Shown: positions 20,127-28,894, counted from the first letter of the stretch. The stretch: DNA of 64,000 nucleotides from Streptomyces sp. NBC_01446 (GCF_026340095.1 NZ_JAPEPO010000001.1:6732001-6796000); one strand, 5' to 3'. Notes: a model not told the origin generated them from the letters alone. Numbers and translations: made by a program.

Positions 20127-20260
20127 AGCGCCTCCTCCACATGATGCCTGCGGGGCGCCTTGGGGCCCCGGGCATCGTCCACAGTTTCGTCACGGCCAAC
20201 ATAGGCGACCGGCGGGGCGGCTGTCCGCATCCCGCGCGACCGAAATTTCACCGCCGGCGG

Positions 20261-21073
20261 TCAGGATTTCTTCACGGTCGCCTTGTCGATCACGACGGTG
20301 GCGTTCGGGGCGCCGTCGCCCTGTCCGGTGCTCTCACCAGCGGCGGCGATCTTCTTGAGCACCTTCATGCCGGAATCGGAAATGGTCCCGAACGGTGTGT
20401 AGCTCGGCGGCAACTGACTGTCCTGGTACACGAGGAAGAACTGGCTGCCACCGGTGTGCTTCTGGCCCGTGTTCGCCATCGCGATCGTGCCCGCCGGGTA
20501 GACGTTCCCCTTCAGGCTTTTGTCCTTCAGGTTCTCGTCCGGGATCGTGTAGCCCGGGCCGCCCGCGCCGGTGCCCTTCGGGTCACCGCACTGCAGGACG
20601 TAGATGCCGTTGGTGGTGAGCCGGTGGCACTTGGTGTGGTCGAAGAAGCCCTTGCCGGCCAGGAAGTTGAAGGAGTTCACCGTGTGCGGCGCCTCCTTCG
20701 TCTTGAGGTCGATGCCGATGTCGCCGCACGTCGTCGCGAGGTTCATCGTGTAGTCCGCCGCCTTGTCGACGGTGAGCGCCGGCTCCTTCTTCCAGCTGAG
20801 CGGCTTCACCTTGCCCGCGGCGGGCCTCTTGCACGGGTCGGCGGCCTTGGAGGGGCTCGCGCTCGGCTTGGAGGCCGCTGAGTCCTTCTTGTCCTTGCCG
20901 TCGAAGGCCCCGGCGGCGAACGCGCCGGCGCCCGCCACCACGACCACGGCCAACGCCGACGCGATCACCGTGTTGCGTGTGCGCGCCCTGCGCCGCGCGG
21001 ACTCCCGCCGCTGCTGCTGCCGCAAGAACTTCTCCCGGGCGAGCTGCCGCCGCCGCTGATCGTTGCTGACCAC
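20261..21073 (-). CDS. Membrane-anchored cyclophilin-type peptidyl-prolyl isomerase
   Basis: The 270-residue protein has a very basic cytoplasmic head (about 1-33), one transmembrane segment (35-57), a Ser/Lys/Pro linker and an extracytoplasmic cyclophilin domain from about residue 98. Family motifs visible are KEAPHTVNSFNFLAGKGFF, GTIAMANTG and GSQFFLVY. Cyclophilins catalyse proline cis-trans isomerisation, here presumably folding exported proteins. Two cysteine pairs in the outer domain may form disulfides. The start is the GTG of GTG-GTC at 21073. It lies 134 bp after the DUF349 gene's start region on the same strand, so separate transcription is possible. Confidence 0.9.
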   Translation of the reverse strand: MVSNDQRRRQLAREKFLRQQQRRESARRRARTRNTVIASALAVVVVAGAGAFAAGAFDGKDKKDSAASKPSASPSKAADPCKRPAAGKVKPLSWKKEPALTVDKAADYTMNLATTCGDIGIDLKTKEAPHTVNSFNFLAGKGFFDHTKCHRLTTNGIYVLQCGDPKGTGAGGPGYTIPDENLKDKSLKGNVYPAGTIAMANTGQKHTGGSQFFLVYQDSQLPPSYTPFGTISDSGMKVLKKIAAAGESTGQGDGAPNATVVIDKATVKKS

Positions 21074-21289
21074 CGGGTCTACTCCTCGTACGTCGCGAGA
21101 CCTGATTCCGAACCCATTCGAAGTGATCCGAACGGGACGAACCTGGTCTGAACTGGACCTGTTACGACCGCCTGCTGTGTGCCCCGTACCGTATATGGGT
21201 TAGCTGTGGAATCGGCAGCGCCGGTAGGCTCTGATCTGCCGCATTCTTCTGCGGACACACTTCCGCCGGACGACATACGAAGGACGATC

Positions 21290-22000
21290 GTGCTGATTGC
21301 CGGGTTCCCCGCCGGGGCCTGGGGCACCAACTGTTACCTGGTTGCCCCCGCCGCGGGTGAGGAGTGCGTGATCATCGACCCCGGCCACCAGGCCGCTCAG
21401 GGAGTCGAGGACGCGCTCAAGAAGCATCGGCTCAAGCCGGTCGCGGTCATCCTCACGCACGGCCACATCGACCACGTCGCCTCCGTCGTCCCCGTGTGCG
21501 GGGCCCATGACGTCCCGGCGTGGATCCACCCCTCCGACCGCTACATGATGAGCGACCCGGAGAAGGGGATCGGCCGCTCCATCGGTATGCCGCTGATGGG
21601 CGAGCTGACCGTGGGGGAGCCCGACGACGTGCGGGAGCTGAGCGACGGCACCGAACTGAAGCTGGCGGGTCTCGACCTGACCGTGGCGCACGCGCCGGGT
21701 CATACCAAGGGGTCGGTGGCCTTCAAGATGCCCGAGAGCGCGGACATCCCGTCCGTGTTCTTCTCCGGGGATCTGCTCTTCGCCGGCTCCATCGGACGCA
21801 CCGACCTGCCCGGTGGCTCCATGGACGACATGCTCGAATCGCTGGCACGCGTGTGCCTGCCGCTCGACGACTCGACCGTGGTGCTCTCCGGGCACGGCTC
21901 CCAGACGACCATCGGCCAGGAGCGCGCCACCAACCCGTATCTGCGGCAGGTGGCCGCCGGCCAGGGAACCTCCTTCGAGGCTCCCCGACGAGGAATGTGA
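21290..22000 (+). CDS. Metallo-beta-lactamase-fold hydrolase (glyoxalase II-like)
   Basis: The 236-residue protein has the zinc-binding motif H57-x-H59-x-D61-H62 in THGHIDH, a further His in APGHTKGS, the bridging Asp in FFSGDLLF and the final His in LSGHGSQT. This is the compact glyoxalase II/YcbL group that acts on thioesters; the natural substrate cannot be read from the sequence. GTG 21290 has GAAGGA five bases upstream; an upstream extension to 21179 would run through the promoter region. It lies 12 bp before hisS and is probably co-transcribed. Confidence 0.88.
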   Translation: MLIAGFPAGAWGTNCYLVAPAAGEECVIIDPGHQAAQGVEDALKKHRLKPVAVILTHGHIDHVASVVPVCGAHDVPAWIHPSDRYMMSDPEKGIGRSIGMPLMGELTVGEPDDVRELSDGTELKLAGLDLTVAHAPGHTKGSVAFKMPESADIPSVFFSGDLLFAGSIGRTDLPGGSMDDMLESLARVCLPLDDSTVVLSGHGSQTTIGQERATNPYLRQVAAGQGTSFEAPRRGM

Positions 22001-22012
22001 CGAGAGACTTCC

Positions 22013-23275
22013 GTGAGCACCTTTCAGGCCCCCAAGGGCACGTACGACCTGCTTCCCCCCGACTCCGCGCAGTACCTCGCGGTGCGCGACGCCATCTCCA
22101 CCCCGCTGAGGAACTCCGGCTACGGCTACGTCGAGACGCCCGGCTTTGAGAACGTCGAGCTGTTCGCGCGCGGTGTCGGTGAGTCCACCGACATCGTCAC
22201 CAAGGAGATGTACGCCTTCGAGACGAAGGGCGGCGACAAGCTCGCCCTCCGCCCCGAGGGCACCGCGTCCGTGCTGCGCGCCGCCCTGGAGGCCAACCTC
22301 CACAAGGCCGGCAACCTCCCGGTGAAGCTCTGGTACTCCGGCTCGTACTACCGCTACGAGCGCCCCCAGAAGGGCCGTTACAGGCACTTCTCGCAGGTCG
22401 GCGCCGAGGCGATCGGCGCAGAGGACCCGGCGCTCGACGCCGAGCTGATCATCCTGGCCGACCAGGCGTACCGCTCGCTCGGGCTGCGCGACTTCCGCAT
22501 CCTGCTGAACTCGCTCGGCGACAAGGAGTGCCGGCCGGTCTACCGCGCCGCGCTCCAGGACTTCCTGCGCGGTCTCGACCTCGACGAGGACACCTTGCGC
22601 CGCGCCGAGATCAACCCGCTGCGCGTCCTCGACGACAAGCGCCCCGAGGTCCAGAAGCAGCTTGTCGGCGCGCCCTCGCTGCGCGACTACCTGTGCGACG
22701 GCTGCAAGGCGTACCACGAGCAGGTCCGTGAGCTCCTGACCGCCGAGGGCGTCGCCTACGAGGACGACGAGAAGCTGGTCCGCGGCCTCGACTACTACAC
22801 GCGCACCACCTTCGAGTTCGTCCACGACGGTCTCGGCTCGCAGTCCGCGGTGGGCGGCGGCGGTCGCTACGACGGCCTCTCCGAGATGATCGGCGGCCCG
22901 TCACTGCCGTCCGTCGGCTGGGCGCTCGGCGTCGACCGTACGGTCCTGGCGCTCGAGGCGGAGGGCGTGGAGCTCGAAATCCCCTCCGCCACCAGCGTGT
23001 TCGCGGTCCCGCTCGGTGACGAGGCGCGCCGCGTCCTCTTCTCCAAGGTGACGGAGCTGCGCCGGGCCGGCGTCTCCGCCGACTTCTCGTACGGCGGCAA
23101 GGGCCTCAAGGGCGCGATGAAGAACGCGAACCGCAGCGGCGCCCGCTTCACGATCGTCGCCGGCGAACGCGACCTCGCCGACGGCGTCGTCCAGCTCAAG
23201 GACATGGAGTCGGGCGAGCAGGACGCGGTGGCGGTCGACGAGATCGTGGCCGTCCTGAAGGCCAAGCTGGCGTAG
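22013..23275 (+). CDS. hisS: Histidyl-tRNA synthetase
   Basis: The 420-residue class II synthetase attaches histidine to tRNA-His. Motif 1 is in the N-terminal KGTYDLLPPDS region, motif 2 is YRYERPQKGRYRHFSQVGAE, and motif 3 ends in GWALGVDRTV. The histidine-specific block LVRGLDYYTRTTFEFV and the C-terminal anticodon-binding domain are present. GTG start 12 bp after the hydrolase gene. A long hairpin terminator follows. Confidence 0.97.
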   Translation: MSTFQAPKGTYDLLPPDSAQYLAVRDAISTPLRNSGYGYVETPGFENVELFARGVGESTDIVTKEMYAFETKGGDKLALRPEGTASVLRAALEANLHKAGNLPVKLWYSGSYYRYERPQKGRYRHFSQVGAEAIGAEDPALDAELIILADQAYRSLGLRDFRILLNSLGDKECRPVYRAALQDFLRGLDLDEDTLRRAEINPLRVLDDKRPEVQKQLVGAPSLRDYLCDGCKAYHEQVRELLTAEGVAYEDDEKLVRGLDYYTRTTFEFVHDGLGSQSAVGGGGRYDGLSEMIGGPSLPSVGWALGVDRTVLALEAEGVELEIPSATSVFAVPLGDEARRVLFSKVTELRRAGVSADFSYGGKGLKGAMKNANRSGARFTIVAGERDLADGVVQLKDMESGEQDAVAVDEIVAVLKAKLA

Positions 23276-23286
23276 CCGGGCCTCCG

Positions 23287-23336
23287 GAGCAGTCGAAGGA
23301 GCGGGGCACGCGCGTGCCCCGCTCCTTCGACTGCTC
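23287..23336. terminator. Terminator of hisS
   Basis: A perfect 50-bp palindrome (25-bp arms 23287-23311 and 23312-23336) begins 11 bp after the hisS stop. No T-tract. Confidence 0.9.
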
Positions 23337-23492
23337 GCGCCGTGTGTCGTCATGTCGGGGAGCGTCCCCTCGGGGCGAACACTTCGCGACCGTCGGCCGT
23401 ACATGTTATGACCATCGAACGGTGGACACACAGGAGCGTGCGGCAGAATGAGGCTGCCAGCAGGCCACCACCCCAAGCGACGGAACGGCGTG

Positions 23493-24137
23493 ATGAGCAA
23501 GACGACCACGGCAAGCGACAGCGCGTCCTCCACCGGCGACGACGGAGCGGGCGCTGCCCGCAGTGCCGGGGGTTCCCTGGGTTTCGCGCTGCTTCTGGTG
23601 ATCACCGGTGCGGCGGGGCTGTTCGCGGCGTGGGTCATCACGATCGACAAGTTCAAGCTGCTCGAGGACCCGAACTTCACGCCGGGATGCAGCCTCAACC
23701 CCGTGGTGTCCTGCGGGAACATCATGAAGAGCGACCAGGCGTCGGTGTTCGGTTTCCCGAACCCGATGCTGGGGCTCGCGGCCTACGCCGTCGTGATCTG
23801 TGTCGGGATGAGTCTGCTGGGGCGGGCGAGGTTCCCGCGCTGGTACTGGCTGACGTTCAACGCGGGCACGCTGTTCGGGGTCGGATTCTGCACGTGGTTG
23901 CAGTTCCAGTCGCTGTACCGGATCAACTCGCTGTGCCTGTGGTGCTCTCTGGCGTGGGTCGCCACGATCGTCATGTTCTGGTACGTGACGTCGTTCAATG
24001 TGCGCAACGGGTTCCTGCCCGCGCCGTCCTGGCTGCGCTCGTTCTTCGGTGAGTTCACGTGGGTCGTGCCTGTGCTGCACGTCGGGATCATCGGGATGCT
24101 GATCCTGACGCGCTGGTGGGACTTCTGGACCAGCTGA
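23493..24137 (+). CDS. Vitamin K epoxide reductase (VKOR) family membrane protein
   Basis: The 214-residue protein has four to five transmembrane segments. It carries the VKOR cysteines: a loop pair at about residues 66 and 74 (GCSLNPVVSCGN) and the CxxC of SLCLWCSL in a later membrane helix. Bacterial VKOR homologues reoxidise DsbA-like proteins using quinones, so a role in disulfide formation outside the membrane is likely. No DsbA-like partner lies next to it here. I chose ATG 23493; an ATG at 23448 in the same frame has CAGGAG about 14 nt upstream and would add 15 residues. Confidence 0.85.
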   Translation: MSKTTTASDSASSTGDDGAGAARSAGGSLGFALLLVITGAAGLFAAWVITIDKFKLLEDPNFTPGCSLNPVVSCGNIMKSDQASVFGFPNPMLGLAAYAVVICVGMSLLGRARFPRWYWLTFNAGTLFGVGFCTWLQFQSLYRINSLCLWCSLAWVATIVMFWYVTSFNVRNGFLPAPSWLRSFFGEFTWVVPVLHVGIIGMLILTRWWDFWTS

Positions 24138-24148
24138 GCCGCGGCCGG

Positions 24149-24168
24149 GGCCCCTGCTTCACGGGGCC
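24149..24168 (+). terminator. Short hairpin after the VKOR gene
   Basis: A 6-bp GC-only stem (24149-24154 with 24163-24168) with an 8-nt loop separates the VKOR stop from the rarA promoter. Modest strength. Confidence 0.45.
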
Positions 24169-24176
24169 GGGCGGGA

Positions 24177-24199
24177 TTGTCAGTGGGGTGACATAGGGT
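24177..24199 (+). promoter_or_regulatory. DNA-damage-type (RecA-NDp-like) promoter of rarA
   Basis: TTGTCAGTG (24177-24185), an 8-bp spacer, then TAGGGT (24194-24199) is a full match to TTGTCRGTG-N8-TAnnnT, the PafBC-dependent damage promoter known from mycobacteria. The -10 box ends 7 nt before the rarA GTG, so the transcript is probably leaderless. Confidence 0.8.
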
Positions 24200-24206
24200 T
24201 TTCGAC

Positions 24207-25577
24207 GTGGAGCCCGACCTCTTCACCGCCGCAGCCGAAGACCGCCAGGAAAAGGACCCGTCCAGCAGTCCCCTGGCCGTCCGGATGCGCCCGCGCACCC
24301 TCGACGAAGTCGTCGGCCAGCAGCATCTGCTGAAGCCCGGCTCACCCCTGCGCCGCCTCGTGGGGGAGGGCGGCGGAGGCCCCGCAGGCCCCTCGTCGGT
24401 GATCCTCTGGGGCCCGCCCGGCATCGGCAAGACGACCCTCGCGTACGTCGTGTCCAAGGCCACGAACAAGCGCTTCGTGGAGCTCTCCGCGATCACCGCG
24501 GGCGTCAAGGAAGTGCGGGCTGTCATCGACGGTGCCCGCCGGGCGCTGGGCGGCCACGGCAAGGAGACCGTCCTCTTCCTCGACGAGATCCACCGCTTCA
24601 GCAAGGCCCAGCAGGACTCCCTGCTGCCGGCCGTCGAGAACCGCTGGGTCACGCTGATCGCGGCGACCACCGAGAACCCGTACTTCTCGATCATCTCCCC
24701 GCTCCTGTCCCGCTCCCTGCTCCTCACCCTCGAATCCCTCACGGACGAAGACCTGCGCGCCCTGCTCCGACGGGCCCTCACCGAGGAGCGCGGCCTCGGC
24801 GGCGCGGTCACGCTGCCCGATGAGGCCGAGGGCCACCTGCTGCGCATCGCGGGCGGTGACGCGCGCCGGGCCCTCACCGCGCTGGAGGCGGGCGCGGGAT
24901 CGGCCCTCGCCAAGCAGGAGAAGGAGATCACCCTCCAGACCCTGGAGGAGTCGGTCGACCGCGCCGCGGTCAAGTACGACCGGGACGGCGACCAGCACTA
25001 CGACGTCGCAAGCGCCCTGATCAAGTCCATCCGCGGCTCGGACGTCGACGCGGCCCTGCACTATCTGGCCCGCATGATCGAGGCCGGCGAGGATCCCCGC
25101 TTCATCGCCCGCCGCCTGATGATCTCCGCGAGCGAGGACATCGGCCTCGCCGACCCGACGGCGCTGCCCACGGCCGTCGCGGCGGCCCAGGCCGTCGCGA
25201 TGATCGGCTTCCCGGAGGCTGCGCTCACCCTCAGCCACGCGACGATCGCCCTCGCCCTGGCCCCGAAGTCGAACTCCGCGACGACGGCGATCGGCGCCGC
25301 CATGGAGGACGTCCGCAAGGGCCTCGCGGGCCCCGTCCCGCCCCATCTGCGTGACGGCCACTACAAGGGCGCGGCCAAGCTCGGCCACGCGCAGGGATAC
25401 GTGTATCCGCACGACGTCCCCGGAGGCATCGCCGCCCAGCAGTACGCGCCGGACGCGGTCAAGGGCAAGCGCTACTACCAGCCCACCCGGTACGGGGCGG
25501 AGGCCCGGTACGCGGACGTGGCCGAGCGCGTCCGCGAGCGCCTCATTGGGGAGCAGCCGGGCGCGACGGACAGCTGA
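24207..25577 (+). CDS. rarA: Replication-associated recombination protein RarA (MgsA)
   Basis: The 456-residue AAA+ ATPase acts at stalled replication forks. Walker A GPPGIGKT is at 69-76, Walker B DEIHR at 126-130, sensor 1 in IAATTENP, followed by the SSB-binding and tetramerisation domain (SIRGSDVDAALHYLARM, EDIGLADP). The N-terminal PLAVRMRPRTLDEVVGQ is the usual RarA start. The GTG has no Shine-Dalgarno sequence, in keeping with leaderless initiation from the promoter directly upstream. Probably monocistronic. Confidence 0.95.
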   Translation: MEPDLFTAAAEDRQEKDPSSSPLAVRMRPRTLDEVVGQQHLLKPGSPLRRLVGEGGGGPAGPSSVILWGPPGIGKTTLAYVVSKATNKRFVELSAITAGVKEVRAVIDGARRALGGHGKETVLFLDEIHRFSKAQQDSLLPAVENRWVTLIAATTENPYFSIISPLLSRSLLLTLESLTDEDLRALLRRALTEERGLGGAVTLPDEAEGHLLRIAGGDARRALTALEAGAGSALAKQEKEITLQTLEESVDRAAVKYDRDGDQHYDVASALIKSIRGSDVDAALHYLARMIEAGEDPRFIARRLMISASEDIGLADPTALPTAVAAAQAVAMIGFPEAALTLSHATIALALAPKSNSATTAIGAAMEDVRKGLAGPVPPHLRDGHYKGAAKLGHAQGYVYPHDVPGGIAAQQYAPDAVKGKRYYQPTRYGAEARYADVAERVRERLIGEQPGATDS

Positions 25578-25956
25578 CGCCCAGCGACCCCTCGGAGGTC
25601 GTGACCTCGGTCCGCAGCACTCCTCGCCACCCTGTAAACTTCCCGAAGCGCTGCGTCTCGCGTCCGGCCCCGGCCGGCACCACCAGAGCGGGACATGCAG
25701 CCGGAACCTCGACGCCGCAAGGCATGGGGATCCAGGAGCGTCGCGCACCGTCGATAGGTGTCGCGGGCAGCCCACCACCATCCCGGACCTCCGGGAGCGG
25801 TCGGTGGGCCACTCGCGTGCTGCACGTATGTGCCCAGACCAGGGAGCGGCTGCCTGCCCCGTCCGTAAGGACAAGGCGGGTTTCCCCGGCTGCGGATGCG
25901 ACCTCCCTTAACCCTGGTGAAGCCGTATCCACACAGAACAATGAGGTGTTTGGTTC
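25578..25956 (+). promoter_or_regulatory. 379-bp non-coding region with structured leader of rpsD
   Basis: No convincing gene lies here. A TAAACT at 25635-25640 is the best -10 box, giving a leader of about 310 nt. The leader can fold: a 6-bp stem with a 4-nt loop, TCCCGG-ACCT-CCGGGA, sits inside a CCCACC/GGTGGG stem, and further on GTCC-GTAA-GGAC forms a tetraloop hairpin inside longer partly paired arms. Ribosomal protein S4 represses its own operon through leader RNA in other bacteria, so an S4-responsive leader is plausible but unproven. A 6-bp inverted repeat GAGGTC-GT-GACCTC lies at 25595-25608. Confidence 0.45.
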
Positions 25957-26571
25957 ATGACGAACCAGTCCCGCCCCAAGGTCAAGAAGTCGCGTGCCCT
26001 CGGTATCGCGCTGACCCCGAAGGCCGTCAAGTACTTCGAGGCCCGCCCCTACCCGCCGGGCGAGCACGGCCGCGGCCGCAAGCAGAACTCGGACTACAAG
26101 GTCCGTCTGCTCGAGAAGCAGCGTCTGCGCGCGCAGTACGACGTGTCCGAGCGCCAGCTCGTCCGCGCCTACGAGCGTGCCGCCAAGACGCAGCTCAAGA
26201 CCGGTGAGGCCCTGGTCATCGAGCTGGAGCGTCGTCTCGACGCCCTGGTTCTGCGTTCGGGCATCGCCCGCACGATCTACCAGGCCCGCCAGATGGTCGT
26301 TCACGGCCACATCGAGGTCAACGGTGGCAAGGTCGACAAGCCGTCGTACCGTGTCCGTCCCGACGACGTCGTGATGGTCCGCGAGCGCAGCCGCGAGAAG
26401 CCGCTGTTCCAGGTCGCGCGTGAGGGTGGCTTCGCCCCCGACGGCGAGATCCCGCGTTACCTCCAGGTCAACCTGAAGGCCCTGGCCTTCCGTCTGGACC
26501 GTGACCCGAACCGCAAGGAAATCCCCGTGATCTGCGACGAGCAGCTCGTCGTCGAGTACTACGCCCGCTGA
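25957..26571 (+). CDS. rpsD: 30S ribosomal protein S4
   Basis: The 204-residue protein is a primary 16S rRNA-binding assembly factor. The S4 RNA-binding domain (about residues 92-155: LERRLDALVLRSGIARTIYQ, then VHGHIEVNGGKVDKPSYRV) is complete. The N-terminus lacks the four-cysteine zinc site of some S4 proteins, so this is the zinc-free form. It stands alone here, not in the alpha operon with rpsM, rpsK and rpoA, as is usual in Streptomyces. Confidence 0.97.
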   Translation: MTNQSRPKVKKSRALGIALTPKAVKYFEARPYPPGEHGRGRKQNSDYKVRLLEKQRLRAQYDVSERQLVRAYERAAKTQLKTGEALVIELERRLDALVLRSGIARTIYQARQMVVHGHIEVNGGKVDKPSYRVRPDDVVMVRERSREKPLFQVAREGGFAPDGEIPRYLQVNLKALAFRLDRDPNRKEIPVICDEQLVVEYYAR

Positions 26572-26601
26572 TCATCCGGCGGACGTAGCACTTCCTGCGT
26601 T

Positions 26602-28806
26602 TCAGCCCGTCGTCTCCCCGCCCTGCACGGTCGGGGAGGCGGCGGGTTCGCGCGTTTCCGGGGCCGGATGCGCGGTACGCGGTCCCGGCACCACAGCCGG
26701 CCGGGACGCGGTGTCCCGTCCGAGCGCCCGCTGAACAGCCTCCCCGAGCTCCAGGCGCGCCCCGGCTGCCACGAACGACTCGAACCGCGCGTCGCCGAGG
26801 ATGGCCCGGGCGTCCGACGCACACCGCTCGTGCGGCGCGTTGTAGTGCGCCGAGCCGAACAGCGGCAGCCCCACGGAGGGCCAGATCCGGCCCGCCGCGC
26901 CCTGGAGCAGCGCCGCCTCACCCGCGTCGCCCTCCGTCACGGTGACGAGTGCCAGCAGCTCGATCGTCAGGACCGTGCCCAGCAGGTCGTGGAACGTGTC
27001 CCCGATGACCAGGCACTCGCGCAGCAGCTGCCGCGCCCGCACCAGATCGCCCTTGGTCCACTCCGCGTACGCCAGGACATACAGCGCGTACGCCAGCGTC
27101 CACCGCTCGCCGTGGTCCTCGCAGACCAGCCGCACGTCCTCGCACAGCTCGACCGCCGCGGCCAGATCCCCCTGGAACGCCACGGCCATCGCCAGCTCGA
27201 CCTGGCCCATCAGCACGCTGCTGTTCAGCTCACCGATCTCCCGGTACCCGGCCAGCGCCGTCCGCAGCAGCTCCTCGGAGCGCGGCAGATCGTCCGTGAC
27301 CAGGGCCAGGCAGCCCCTGCGATGCACCGCGTACGCGACCGCAGTGGCGTCGCCGATACGGTCCGCCTCGTCGCGGCACTCCTGGAGTGCCGCGAGCGCG
27401 GGCACCGTGTCGCCCTGGAGGATCGCCACATAGCCGAGCACCCACAGGGCCTTCAGGCGCGACCGGGCGTAGTCGCCGTCCTCGGTCTCCGCGTCGAGTT
27501 CCACGCTGCGCTCCAGCCAGAGCCGTCCCTCCGACAGGTGGCCGCAGCCCGCCCAGTAGAACCACAGCGTGCCCGCGAGGTACTGCCCCAGATGCGTCTC
27601 GCCCGGCTCCGTCAGGCAGAACTCCAGCGCGGCCCGCAGATTCGGCAGCTCCGTCCCGATCTGTGCCGCCACCTGCGCCTGCCGGGGCGAGAACCAGTCG
27701 AGCTCGCACCACGTGGCGAGACCCATGTACCAGTCGCGGTGCCTGCGCCGCATGCGCGCGGTGTCGCCCGACACCTCCAGCCAGTCGGCGCCGTACGCCC
27801 TGACCGTGTCGAGCATCCGGTAACGCACCACGGAGTCCGCCTCCTCGCGGATCACCACGGACTGCGCGATCAGCTCGGAGAGCACATCGAGGACCGCGTC
27901 GGCGTGCAGTCCGTCCCCGCTGCAGATGTACTCCGCCGCGTCCAGGTCGAACTGCCCGGAGAACACCGACAGCCGCGCCCACAGCAGCCGCTCCTGCGCC
28001 GAGCACAGCTCATGGCTCCAGCCGATCGCCGTCCGCAGTGTCTGATGCCGCGGCAGCGCGCCGTGCGTGCCGCCCGTCAGCAGCCTGAACCGGTCGTCGA
28101 GCCGGCCGAGCAGGTCCGCCGGTGACAGCGCCCGCAGCCGCCCCGCCGCCAGTTCCACCGCGAGCGGCAGACAGTCGAGCCGCTCGCACACCTCGACGAC
28201 ATCCGTCCGGTTCCCGTCGTCCAGGGCGAAGCCCGGCAGCAGTGCGGCGGCCCGGTCGGCGAAGAGGTCGGCCGCGTCCGCGGTGCCGAGCGGCGCCAGC
28301 GGGAAGATCTTCTCCCCTTCTACGGACAGGGGCCTGCGCCCCACCGCGAGGATCCGCAGATCCGGCGCCGCACCGAGCAGTTCGGTCACGAGCGAGGCGC
28401 ACGCGTCGACGAGATGCTCGAACCCGTCGATGACGAGCAGGAGTTGGCGCTGCCCGAGATGGTCGAGGAGGACCTCGCGCTGCGGGCGGCTCGTGTGGTC
28501 GGTCAGTTCGAGGGCCGTGGCGAGCGCGTACTCGACCAGCTTCGGCTCGCGCACCGCGGCGAGGTCCACCCGCCGGACGGCGTCGCAGCCCAGGTGCCCC
28601 GCGGCCAGGGCGGCCGCTCTCGCGGCGAAGCGGGACTTGCCGACTCCGCCGGCACCGGTCACGGTGACCAGGCGAGCCGCCTCGAGAGCCCGCGTGAGCT
28701 CCGCGAGTTCGTCGGCCCGACCGACGAAGCGGTTGAGCTCGAAGGGGAGGTTGCCGGGCGGGGTGGGACCCTCGGGCCTGTCGGCAGGGCGCAGTTCGCG
28801 TCGCAT
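26602..28806 (-). CDS. NTPase-TPR signalling-type ATPase (predicted ATPase, AfsR/LuxR-like without DNA-binding domain)
   Basis: The 734-residue protein opens with a P-loop NTPase module preceded by NRFVGRADELAEL, the entry motif of STAND/NB-ARC ATPases. Walker A GAGGVGKS is at 51-58 and Walker B LLLVIDGFE at about 122-130, followed by a winged-helix-like section with LPLAVELAAGRLRALSP. The C-terminal half is a string of TPR-like helices. The architecture is that of AfsR- and LuxR-type large regulators, but no helix-turn-helix is found at either end; the last 50 residues are Pro/Ala/Thr-rich. Start ATG 28806 has no ribosome binding site but a TACGCT -10 box 9 nt upstream, so it is probably leaderless. 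The target is unknown. Much longer frames antisense to alaS are not part of it. Confidence 0.82.
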   Translation of the reverse strand: MRRELRPADRPEGPTPPGNLPFELNRFVGRADELAELTRALEAARLVTVTGAGGVGKSRFAARAAALAAGHLGCDAVRRVDLAAVREPKLVEYALATALELTDHTSRPQREVLLDHLGQRQLLLVIDGFEHLVDACASLVTELLGAAPDLRILAVGRRPLSVEGEKIFPLAPLGTADAADLFADRAAALLPGFALDDGNRTDVVEVCERLDCLPLAVELAAGRLRALSPADLLGRLDDRFRLLTGGTHGALPRHQTLRTAIGWSHELCSAQERLLWARLSVFSGQFDLDAAEYICSGDGLHADAVLDVLSELIAQSVVIREEADSVVRYRMLDTVRAYGADWLEVSGDTARMRRRHRDWYMGLATWCELDWFSPRQAQVAAQIGTELPNLRAALEFCLTEPGETHLGQYLAGTLWFYWAGCGHLSEGRLWLERSVELDAETEDGDYARSRLKALWVLGYVAILQGDTVPALAALQECRDEADRIGDATAVAYAVHRRGCLALVTDDLPRSEELLRTALAGYREIGELNSSVLMGQVELAMAVAFQGDLAAAVELCEDVRLVCEDHGERWTLAYALYVLAYAEWTKGDLVRARQLLRECLVIGDTFHDLLGTVLTIELLALVTVTEGDAGEAALLQGAAGRIWPSVGLPLFGSAHYNAPHERCASDARAILGDARFESFVAAGARLELGEAVQRALGRDTASRPAVVPGPRTAHPAPETREPAASPTVQGGETTG
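26606..26646. terminator. Terminator between rpsD and the NTPase gene
   Basis: A 15-bp stem with two wobble pairs (26606-26620 with 26632-26646) and an 11-nt loop lies 35 bp after rpsD, inside the last codons of the convergent NTPase gene. It can end rpsD transcription. Confidence 0.65.
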
Positions 28807-28808
28807 CA

Positions 28809-28894
28809 GGTACGGAGCGTACTCAGCCGTAAGCGGTCCGTACAGTCGGTACGCGCAACTCCGCCCGCGGCGAGCGGTAATCCGGTACGGAGCG
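28809..28894. repeat. Direct repeat in the NTPase/DUF948 divergent promoter region
   Basis: GGTACGGAGCG occurs at 28809-28819 and 28884-28894, 75 bp apart. The first copy overlaps the minus-strand -10 box of the NTPase gene (28821-28816) and the second lies just upstream of TAGGCT (28910-28915), the likely plus-strand -10 box of the DUF948 gene. They may be paired operators. Confidence 0.4.

Noticed and set aside
25896..26207. Short frame overlapping the rpsD start
   Set aside because: It overlaps rpsD in another frame and has Arg/Pro-rich shadow composition; the region before rpsD looks like a leader RNA.
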